This document shows positions 1-5,215 of a stretch of 6,513 bases of DNA, piece by piece. The stretch covers positions 1-6,513 of the forward strand of contig WQWK01000120.1 of assembly GCA_009785395.1 (NCBI GenBank), given 5' to 3'. This DNA is from Conexibacteraceae bacterium (GTDB lineage: Bacteria > Actinomycetota > Thermoleophilia > Solirubrobacterales > Solirubrobacteraceae). Every line of letters begins with the position of its first letter. Within the stretch, counting starts at the first letter, position 1. Below the pieces are notes generated by a model that ran no database searches, was not told the DNA's origin, and worked only from the letters and a program-made list of their open reading frames with translations. Made by a program: the position numbers and the translations under genes.

Positions 1-401
1 ACCGGGCGTCCGATGTTGCCCGCGAGCTCGGTGGGCGTGACCTGGCTGAGCAGGTGCGCGATGATCGTCGCGGTCGTGCTCTTGCCCTTGGTGCCGGTCA
101 CGCCGATCACGTGACGGCCGCCGTGCTGCGCGAACCAGAGCCCGGTGGCCGTCGTCACGGGCTTGCCGGCGGCGATCGTCTCCTGGATCAGCGGCTTGTA
201 GAGCGAGACGCCGGGCGAGCGCACGAGCACGTCCGCCTGCGCGATCGCGGCCCGTGCCTCGGGTTCGGGCGTGTCGTCATCGATCACCGCGCTGATCTGC
301 GCGCCCGGCAGCCGCCGCGCGAGCTGCTCGCGCAGGGCGTTCGTCTCGCGCCCCAGTCCCCAGAGCGCGATCCGTCTGCCGTCAAGCTCCGAGAACTTCA
401 C
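1..401 (-). CDS. murD2: Mur ligase of the MurD/MurD2 type (UDP-MurNAc-L-alanine:glutamate ligase), N-terminal part, cut by the window edge
   Basis: A cytoplasmic, ATP-dependent ligase that adds glutamate to UDP-MurNAc-L-Ala in peptidoglycan precursor synthesis. The first 133 codons are visible; the rest lies left of the window. Residues 9-64 look like the N-terminal UDP-substrate-binding domain, with IALWGLGRE near the start and VLVRSPGV at 58-65. The ATP P-loop GVTGTKGKSTT is at 100-110, and the LAGNIGRP motif typical of MurD is at 126-133. The P-loop has Lys105 where textbook MurD has Asn (GTNGKS/T). The start is GTG at 401: an in-frame TGA lies four codons upstream, so no earlier start is possible. 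No clear Shine-Dalgarno is seen. The first 20 bases overlap the end of murL, suggesting translational coupling. Because a MurL-type epimerase sits directly upstream, I infer the L-Glu-using MurD2 subtype, but an ordinary D-Glu-adding MurD cannot be excluded from this fragment. Confidence 0.85.
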   Translation of the reverse strand, partial: MKFSELDGRRIALWGLGRETNALREQLARRLPGAQISAVIDDDTPEPEARAAIAQADVLVRSPGVSLYKPLIQETIAAGKPVTTATGLWFAQHGGRHVIGVTGTKGKSTTATIIAHLLSQVTPTELAGNIGRP

Positions 402-1725
402 GTACCGAGCCGATCAGCGCGTCCGGGATGTCGTGGTCGTCGCTGAGGGCGAACTGCGCATCGATCTCGGCGTCGCTCACCGGGCGGGCGGCCAGCACCT
501 CGGCGGCGAGGCGCTGCACGACCGGGTGCCTGCTCCATTCCGGGCGCTCGCTCAGCAGACGGATCGCCGCCAGGCATTCTTCGACCTCGCCCACGCACTC
601 GAACGGCTTCTCGCCGCCGGTCGCGGTGAGCAGCGCGAAGCCGTCGTACTGGGCCGGGTCGTCGAGCAGATCCCTGCCGAAGATCGCGGTGAGCTGCGCG
701 GGCTCCAGGAACGGGGCCAGGATCAGGAACACGAAGCGGCACTTGTCGCAGTCGCCGCACCACGAGCCCAGGCGCTGCGCCGGGTCAATCTGGAACACGC
801 GGTTGCAGCTCGTGAAGGCCGGGTGATACCGCGTCATCTTCGCGAAGGCGCGCGCGATGTTCAGCTCGGAGGCGGGCCGCAGGATCGAAAAGATCCGGGG
901 CGCGCCGTCGATCTCGGCGACGGCGCCGGCGAGCAGGCGCTCGGCGCGGCGGCTCTTGGAGAACTGATGGTTGACCTCGGCTCCGTTCCAGACGAAGTTG
1001 CCCGCCGAGGCGCTGCGCTCGTTGGCGAGCGCGACGGTGTCGAAGCCCTGGGTCGCGGCGGTCAGCAGCGCGACACAGCTGACGATCGCGGTGATCGGGA
1101 CGTGGCCGTTGAGCGCACCTTGGGTGTTGAGCTGGAGCAGGCGCGGGTCGATCCGGCGTGTCACGGTGTGCCGTGGCAGGCCCGCGAGCTCGGCGGTCGC
1201 GCGGATCGGGCCGGCGTCGCCGACCGAGAACAGCTCGGTGTGGAGCCCGCTGCGGCGAGCGACCTCGATCGCCACGCACGAGTCCTTGCCCCCGCCGACG
1301 GGCACGAGGATGCGCTCCGGCTCGGACCTTGGGCCGGCGGCGGGAACATCGTCGCCGCGCGGGAACTGGGGGTGCGGAAGGCGATCGAGCCCGTTGACGA
1401 CCGCGAACTCCCCCAGCCCCTCGGAGTACAGCGCCGCCAGCAACTGGCCGGTGGCCTGCGGCGGCGCACCGGTCTCGCAGACCAGGTGCTGCGGAATCGC
1501 GGCCTTGTAGTAGCTGACGCCGGCGACCCAGTGCAGCAGATCGAGCAGACCCTGCACGGCCTCCGGCCGCGCGAGCGGGACCGGCAGCTTGAACGTCTCC
1601 TCGAACTCGATGTCGTCGAGGGCGTATCCGAGCAGGACGGTTCCGTCGGGCAGTAGGCGGTTGTAGGTGAACTGGAAGGCGCGGATCGCCGCCGGGTCGA
1701 AGGTGGCCTGAGGTGTGGTCGACAC
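382..1725 (-). CDS. murL: MurL-type UDP-MurNAc-L-Ala-L-Glu epimerase
   Basis: A 447-residue protein that I recognise as the MurL family. In Xanthomonas this ATP-dependent enzyme epimerises the terminal L-Glu of UDP-MurNAc-L-Ala-L-Glu to D-Glu, replacing glutamate racemase. Visible motifs are a PP-loop-like nucleotide site VPVGGGKDS at 141-149, LNGHVPITAI at 205-214, ANERSAS at 234-240, VNHQFSKS at 251-258, RPASELNIARAFA at 283-295, SCNRVF at 306-311, WCGDCDKCRFVFL at 322-334 and IFGRDLLDD at 348-356. Cys307, 323, 326 and 329 could form a metal site. There is no signal peptide or membrane segment, so it is cytoplasmic. The start is GTG at 1725; no start codon lies in frame in the short gap upstream. 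It probably forms an operon with the overlapping downstream Mur ligase gene. An unrelated ATP-pyrophosphatase-like enzyme is the main alternative, but the motif series and the Mur-ligase neighbour favour MurL. Confidence 0.85.
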   Translation of the reverse strand: MSTTPQATFDPAAIRAFQFTYNRLLPDGTVLLGYALDDIEFEETFKLPVPLARPEAVQGLLDLLHWVAGVSYYKAAIPQHLVCETGAPPQATGQLLAALYSEGLGEFAVVNGLDRLPHPQFPRGDDVPAAGPRSEPERILVPVGGGKDSCVAIEVARRSGLHTELFSVGDAGPIRATAELAGLPRHTVTRRIDPRLLQLNTQGALNGHVPITAIVSCVALLTAATQGFDTVALANERSASAGNFVWNGAEVNHQFSKSRRAERLLAGAVAEIDGAPRIFSILRPASELNIARAFAKMTRYHPAFTSCNRVFQIDPAQRLGSWCGDCDKCRFVFLILAPFLEPAQLTAIFGRDLLDDPAQYDGFALLTATGGEKPFECVGEVEECLAAIRLLSERPEWSRHPVVQRLAAEVLAARPVSDAEIDAQFALSDDHDIPDALIGSVREVLGA

Positions 1726-1731
1726 GGGCTT

Positions 1732-1737
1732 TAGATT
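1732..1737 (+). promoter_or_regulatory. Putative -10 hexamer of the DAO-family oxidoreductase promoter, overlapping the murL -10
   Basis: TAGATT on the plus strand also fits TANNNT and shares five of its six positions with the minus-strand hexamer. A start point about seven bases downstream would give a 5' leader of roughly 20 bases before the ATG at 1764. A TTGACA-like string (TCGACA, 1719-1724) lies too close, seven bases away, to be a normal -35. Confidence 0.35.
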
Positions 1738-1738
1738 A
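1733..1738 (-). promoter_or_regulatory. Putative -10 hexamer of the murL promoter
   Basis: TAATCT on the minus strand matches the TANNNT -10 consensus and is the only AT-rich spot in the 38-base murL/oxidoreductase gap. Only seven bases separate it from the murL GTG, so transcription would begin at or next to the start codon and the mRNA would be leaderless. I see no convincing -35 at 16-19 base spacing. The call rests on sequence only. Confidence 0.4.
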
Positions 1739-1763
1739 GGGGCCTCGGTAGTCTCGCCGGTCG

Positions 1764-2828
1764 ATGGGCAGGGACGTAACGATCATCGGGGCTGGAATCG
1801 TGGGCTGCGCGACCGCATACTTCCTCGCGTCCGCGGGCGCTTCGGTCACGGTGCTCGATCCCTCCGGTATCGCCGCGGGAGCGTCCGGCCGCAACAACGG
1901 CCTGATCGAGCACACCTATGACGTGCCGACCGTCCCGCTGTTCGAGGAGACGGTCACGTTGCTGCGCGAGGCCCTGGGCGCCGCGATGCCGGCCGCGCCG
2001 GTCGGCACGCTGCTGATCGCGGAGAGCCAGGACGAGGCCCGCGCGCTGCTGGCGCACTACTCGCAGTTCCCGGAGCTCGCGCCGCAGCTGCTGACGCCCG
2101 AGGATGCGCGGACGCAGGAGCCGCTGCTCGGCCCAGGCCTGTGGGGCTGCCTGCTCGAGACCGGCTATCCGATCCGCCCGCTCGAGGCGACGGAGGCGGT
2201 TGCGGAACGGGCCCGGCGGGCGGGCGTCGAGTTCGTGCTCGGCGAGCCGGTCGCGCTCGGCCGCCTGCGCGCCTCGGGGCGCGAGGTCGTGGTCGCCGCG
2301 GGCGCGATGAGCGGTGAGGTCCTCGCCGGGTTCATCGGGCCTGACGCCGTGACACCGCTGTGGGGCGTGATCGTCTCGATCGAGCTGCCCCGGCGCCCGC
2401 GCCACCCGATCATCGAGGGCACCGTCACCCGCGGCCTCACCAGCGGCAAGATCGAGAACGAGTCCCCGTTCACGCTGCTCGATTCGCCCAGCTACCTCGC
2501 TGTCGGCTCCACCCTGCTGCAAGGAAACGAGCCGGACGGAAGTGCGTGGTCGCGTCGCCTCCTCAATCAAGGAACTCGCTACGTTCCGTCGATTGAGAAG
2601 GCGCGGGTCCAGGACACATTGGTCTGTGCGCGGCCCAAGTCCTTCGACAACCGCCCGATCCTCGGCCGTGTCCCCGGCCAGGACCGCCTGTGGGTCGCCA
2701 CGGGCCACGGTGGCCGTGGCATGTCGCTCGGCCTGGCCTCAGGGCGCCTGCTGGCCGAGGCGATCCTCGCCGGCAGCGACGCGGCGATCGCGCCGGAGCT
2801 GAGCGCCGCCCGGCTCAGCGACCGCTAG
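1764..2828 (+). CDS. FAD-dependent oxidoreductase of the DAO family (glycine oxidase / D-amino-acid dehydrogenase-like)
   Basis: A 354-residue flavoprotein expected to oxidise an amine, probably an amino acid or N-alkylated glycine; the substrate cannot be read from sequence. The N-terminus has the Rossmann FAD motif VTIIGAGIVGCATAYFLA at 5-22, ending the second strand at VTVLD (28-32), followed by AAGASGRNNG at 37-46. A second FAD-contact segment is VVVAAGAMSGEVL at 175-187. The C-terminal FAD signature is RPKSFDNRPILGRVPG at 290-305 with VATGHGGRGMSLGLASGRLL at 311-330. The segment between about 155 and 180 is shorter than in most relatives. There is no signal peptide, so it is likely cytoplasmic. 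The ATG at 1764 places the Rossmann motif at residue 9, as expected; no clear Shine-Dalgarno precedes it. It is divergent from murL and convergent with the minus-strand operon, so it is probably monocistronic. Confidence 0.85.
   Translation: MGRDVTIIGAGIVGCATAYFLASAGASVTVLDPSGIAAGASGRNNGLIEHTYDVPTVPLFEETVTLLREALGAAMPAAPVGTLLIAESQDEARALLAHYSQFPELAPQLLTPEDARTQEPLLGPGLWGCLLETGYPIRPLEATEAVAERARRAGVEFVLGEPVALGRLRASGREVVVAAGAMSGEVLAGFIGPDAVTPLWGVIVSIELPRRPRHPIIEGTVTRGLTSGKIENESPFTLLDSPSYLAVGSTLLQGNEPDGSAWSRRLLNQGTRYVPSIEKARVQDTLVCARPKSFDNRPILGRVPGQDRLWVATGHGGRGMSLGLASGRLLAEAILAGSDAAIAPELSAARLSDR
2562..2597. repeat. Nested inverted repeat inside the oxidoreductase gene
   Basis: CTCAATC at 2562-2568 is the exact reverse complement of GATTGAG at 2591-2597. 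Inside it GGAAC at 2571-2575 pairs with GTTCC at 2583-2587 around a seven-base loop. Seven plus five base pairs with a small 2/3-base internal loop would form a hairpin in the mRNA. It lies wholly within coding sequence (about residues 267-278) and in a locally less GC-rich patch. Function is unknown and chance is possible. Confidence 0.5.
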
Positions 2829-2856
2829 CGGCGCTGGCCAGCGGCGCCCGCTAGCG
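2823..2856. terminator. Probable bidirectional intrinsic terminator between convergent genes
   Basis: CGCTAGCG at 2823-2830 is repeated as its own inverted partner at 2849-2856. The stem extends inward by G2831-C2848 and, past a bulged C2847, by three more pairs around a nine-base loop. Inside is a 12-base perfect palindrome, CGCTGGCCAGCG, at 2832-2843. The TAG stop of the plus-strand oxidoreductase (2826-2828) and the TAG stop of the minus-strand small gene (2851-2853) lie in opposite arms. No U-tract follows on either strand, a pattern often seen in high-GC actinobacteria. Confidence 0.6.
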
Positions 2857-3114
2857 TCGGCGCCTGCTGTTCAACCACGGGAACAACTCGGCGTTGCGCC
2901 AGCGGTCAGACACGTACACGCCCTCATTTTCCTCTCGGCGCACCTGCCGGTAGCGCCAGCGGACCACCGGCGCGAGCAGCAGCGCCAGCACCACCAGCGT
3001 CACGTAGATCGGCGTGGTGACGGCCAGGATCAGGATCAACACCATCCCCAGGACCACCGCGTACGGCAGAAGCCACGCGAGCCCGCTCTGTTCCTTTCCC
3101 TGTCCCTCTGGCAT
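2851..3114 (-). CDS. Small predicted membrane protein with a two-helix hairpin and basic C-terminus
   Basis: An 87-residue protein that I do not recognise as a named family. A short polar N-terminus (1-11) is followed by two hydrophobic stretches, about 12-32 and 36-51, split by TTPIY, which suggests a tight membrane hairpin. A strongly basic segment, RWRYRQVRR at 52-60, then points to a cytoplasmic C-terminal tail. That tail holds an acidic EENE patch and ends in SRRRR. It is the last gene of the minus-strand operon, 33 bases after parA, and its stop lies in the terminator arm. The ATG at 3114 has no visible Shine-Dalgarno. The frame is open upstream to the parA stop and is the same frame as parA, so translation by reinitiation or stop readthrough is conceivable. 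Gene reality is supported by operon position and coherent membrane topology. A membrane anchor for the ParA/CHAD proteins is inference only. Confidence 0.7.
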   Translation of the reverse strand: MPEGQGKEQSGLAWLLPYAVVLGMVLILILAVTTPIYVTLVVLALLLAPVVRWRYRQVRREENEGVYVSDRWRNAELFPWLNSRRRR

Positions 3115-3159
3115 GGCGGGAAAGCTACTGCGCCACGGCGGGAAAAGCTACCGCGCCAC
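3115..3159. repeat. Imperfect tandem duplication spanning the end of parA
   Basis: A 22-base unit at 3115-3136 is followed directly by a 23-base near-copy at 3137-3159. The two differ by one extra A in the A-run and one T/C change. The following bases (GGCGGG, 3160-3165) begin a third partial copy. On the coding strand one copy carries the last codons and the TAG of parA, and the other fills the gap up to the small gene's ATG. Both copies contain a TAG in the same relative place, but only the first is in the parA frame. Confidence 0.8.
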
Positions 3160-3963
3160 GGCGGGCTCGGGCTCGGGGGCGGGCTCGGGACGCAGCCGCC
3201 GCTCGATCTCGGTCCACAGCGCCGCATAGGCGACGGCCGCGGGAGACTCGGGCGCGAACACCGCCACCGGGTTGCGCTCCTCCCCCATCATCTCGACCTC
3301 GTTGGCATTCGGGATCGCGGCGCCGAGCACCGTGACGTCCTCGATCTTGCGCAGCCGCTCCATCGTCTGCAGGTGCAGCGGCCTGGTGACGTCGGCCATC
3401 GAGAAGAAGGCGAGGATCGCGGTCTTGCCCTGGCGTCCGACCTTGCCGCGGCGGGCCAGCTCCTCGAGCTGCTCGTAGGCGCGTGAGGAGAGCGTCGCCG
3501 GGATCACCGGGACGAGCAGCGCGTCCGAGGCCTCAAAGACCGCCTCCGAGACGAGCGAGATGCTCGGCGGACAGTCGAGGAAGATGTAGTCGTAGTCATC
3601 GCGCAGCGGCGCCAGCACCTTGCCTAGGCGTGAAGCGGGCCGCTTGAACTGGTCGAGCGCGAGGTCCAGATGCCGGTAGGAGAAGTCGGCCGGCAGCAGC
3701 TCCAGGTTCTCGTGATCGGTCGCCTTGATCTGGTCGCCGGCGTGGTTGCGCTTTCGCAGCAGCCGGCGACCTCCGCCCTTGACCTTCGGGCGCACGCGGA
3801 ACAGATAGGTGCTCGCGGCCTGCGGGTCGAGGTCCCAGAGCAGCGTCGGGTGGCCGCCCCTTGCCGCCAGATACGCGAGGTTCACGCTCGCCGACGTCTT
3901 CCCCACGCCGCCCTTGATGTTGTAGGTCGCGATGACCTTCGTGTCGCGCTTCGGTTTGGCCAT
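3148..3963 (-). CDS. ParA/Soj-family ATPase (cargo-positioning or partition type)
   Basis: A 271-residue P-loop ATPase. ParA proteins cycle between ATP-bound dimers on DNA and free monomers to segregate DNA or position protein cargo. The deviant Walker A motif NIKGGVGKTS is at 15-24 with the signature lysine Lys17 and catalytic Lys22. WDLDPQAAST at 43-52 is the Walker A' region, and YIFLDCPPS at 126-134 is Walker B. LLVPVIPATLSSRAYEQL at 149-166 is also typical. A basic, glycine-rich stretch, KGGGRRLLRKR at 62-72, may contact DNA. The tail (258-271) is a Pro/Glu repeat. The start is ATG at 3963, with AGAGG (3969-3973) as ribosome site. It lies nine bases after the CHAD gene, so the two are very likely co-translated. 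No ParB, parS or replication gene is visible, which argues against the main chromosomal ParA and for an orphan, cargo-specific member. Confidence 0.9.
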   Translation of the reverse strand: MAKPKRDTKVIATYNIKGGVGKTSASVNLAYLAARGGHPTLLWDLDPQAASTYLFRVRPKVKGGGRRLLRKRNHAGDQIKATDHENLELLPADFSYRHLDLALDQFKRPASRLGKVLAPLRDDYDYIFLDCPPSISLVSEAVFEASDALLVPVIPATLSSRAYEQLEELARRGKVGRQGKTAILAFFSMADVTRPLHLQTMERLRKIEDVTVLGAAIPNANEVEMMGEERNPVAVFAPESPAAVAYAALWTEIERRLRPEPAPEPEPAVAR

Positions 3964-3968
3964 GCCCG

Positions 3969-3973
3969 CCTCT
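3969..3973 (-). promoter_or_regulatory. Ribosome binding site of the ParA-family gene
   Basis: AGAGG on the minus strand lies five bases before the ATG at 3963 and overlaps the TGA stop of the CHAD gene (3973-3975). A ribosome finishing CHAD would stand on this site, which supports coupled translation. Confidence 0.6.
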
Positions 3974-5190
3974 CAGCTGAAAGCTTCAGCCACGAGCTTG
4001 CACTGTGCCTCGGACGCGAACTCCTCGAAGCTCGCAGCGAACTGGCCGCGCGCGGTCGCCGCGTCGGCCTCGAGCCGCACGATCAGCGCACCGATCGCCA
4101 TCAGCGCGTGCGCTGATTCGGTCCCACCCACTCCGCCAACCAGCTCGACGCCTATCTCCCGGAGCATCTCCGTCTGCACCTCCCGGTCCTGGTGGCGCCC
4201 GAGCACGTCCTGCAGGCCCTTCAGCGCCCGGATCATCGGCCGCACCACCTCGGGGTCGAACAGCGGCGCCGCGAACAGCTCGAGCAGGTAGCGCAGCTCC
4301 TTGCCCTTCTTGCGCAGCTCGTGGTACTGCTCGGGACGCGAATCGGTCGTGATCGCGCGTCCCATCTTCACCATCCGGCGGTGCACCTTCAGGATCCGCG
4401 CGGACGCCACCTCTGCGATCGTCCGCGGCGCGTCGGGCCGCTCAGTCTCGTCCTCCAGCACCAGCACCTGCAGGATCTCGCCCCACTCGGCATGCAGCGT
4501 TCGCGCCCGCTCGCTGCCGAGCGCCTGCTCCATGTAGGCGCGCGCCCGCTGCCGCCGGGCGCTCAACAGCTCTCGCAGCGGGTCCAGGTCGGCGCGCATC
4601 GCCTCCGGCGCCAGCGCCCGCAGCTCGTCGAACTCGTGGAGGTACACGTCGAGGTCGCGGGTCGCACTGGTCTGGTCCTGGAGCCACTTGAACGAGGCCC
4701 GCACCCGCTCGAGGTCCGCCGGCGTGAACACGCGCTTCATCTCGCGCAGAACCGAGCGCGTACGGCGAATCGAGACGCGGTAATCGTGCAGGTACTCGAT
4801 GTCGTCCCCGGAGAGCGTGCCCGCCAGGTTCTGGTCCTGGACCTCGCGCAGCCTCAGCAGCACGCGCGCGACGACGACATCGGCGCGCTCGCCGGCCCGC
4901 ATCGGCACCCTGATGCTCGACCACTCCTCAGCCGGTGTGAACGCCTGTTGCGTGAGCAGCCACTCGATCCGCTCGCCGTCGCCCTCGTAGCCCCGCAGCG
5001 GCCGCAACTTCACCCACCAGCCGAGCCCGGGCGCCGCCTGCACCGACAGCCGGGAGACGATCTTCTCGAGGCCGTCGCGGATGACCAGATCCCCATCGGG
5101 CGCCTGCTCGACGGTGTACGCCTGCGCGAGCGCCGTCCGCGCGGCTTCGAAGGGGCTGGTGGTGCTCAGCAGGTCGCCGCGATCGCTCAC
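3973..5190 (-). CDS. CHAD-domain protein (predicted polyphosphate-binding)
   Basis: A 405-residue soluble protein. CHAD is an alpha-helical domain with conserved histidines and basic residues; members bind inorganic polyphosphate and locate to polyphosphate granules. The domain occupies about 105-400 in two similar halves. The first has EYLHDYRVSIRRTRSVLREM at 132-151 and ATRDLDVYL at 176-184. The second has YHELRKKGKELRYLLELF at 289-306 and LKGLQDVLGRHQDREV at 323-338. These are the usual signature blocks, with His135 and His290 at matching places. Residues 1-100 form a separate beta-rich-looking region (LVIRDG, GWWVKLRPL) that I cannot assign; it lacks the ExExK motif of CYTH domains, which often accompany CHAD. 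The start is GTG at 5190, since an in-frame TAG lies four codons upstream. Only a weak AGG precedes it. It lies 25 bases after argD and nine bases before parA. Confidence 0.88.
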   Translation of the reverse strand: MSDRGDLLSTTSPFEAARTALAQAYTVEQAPDGDLVIRDGLEKIVSRLSVQAAPGLGWWVKLRPLRGYEGDGERIEWLLTQQAFTPAEEWSSIRVPMRAGERADVVVARVLLRLREVQDQNLAGTLSGDDIEYLHDYRVSIRRTRSVLREMKRVFTPADLERVRASFKWLQDQTSATRDLDVYLHEFDELRALAPEAMRADLDPLRELLSARRQRARAYMEQALGSERARTLHAEWGEILQVLVLEDETERPDAPRTIAEVASARILKVHRRMVKMGRAITTDSRPEQYHELRKKGKELRYLLELFAAPLFDPEVVRPMIRALKGLQDVLGRHQDREVQTEMLREIGVELVGGVGGTESAHALMAIGALIVRLEADAATARGQFAASFEEFASEAQCKLVAEAFS

Positions 5191-5215
5191 GGCGTCAGCC
5201 TAACGATCACCAGGC

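Noticed and set aside
271..1656. 461-codon plus-strand open frame opposite murL
   Set aside because: It is antisense to a gene with clear family motifs, and its translation is rich in Arg, Ala, Gly and Asp/Glu without any recognisable motif, as expected from stop-poor GC-rich DNA.
1719..1724. TCGACA as a -35 element for the oxidoreductase promoter
   Set aside because: It is only seven bases from the -10, too close for a sigma-70 type promoter, and lies inside the murL start codons.
1731..2708. 325-codon minus-strand open frame opposite the oxidoreductase
   Set aside because: It lies opposite the flavoprotein gene with its two FAD motifs, has low-complexity composition, and would conflict with the murL promoter region.
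3162..3190. GGGCTC-type repeats near the parA end
   Set aside because: They simply encode the Pro/Glu/Ala tail of ParA with biased codons; not treated as a separate element.
3148..3963. Chromosomal parAB partition locus or origin region
   Set aside because: No parB, parS-like palindrome, gidB, dnaA or rep gene is adjacent; the neighbours are argD and CHAD.
5179..5186. GCGATCGC octamer at the start of the CHAD gene
   Set aside because: It matches the cyanobacterial HIP1 palindrome, but GATCG-containing words are frequent in this GC-rich sequence and the genes do not suggest a cyanobacterium.
4890..5190. CYTH triphosphatase domain in front of CHAD
   Set aside because: No ExExK motif and no run of acidic and basic strand residues typical of CYTH is present in residues 1-100.
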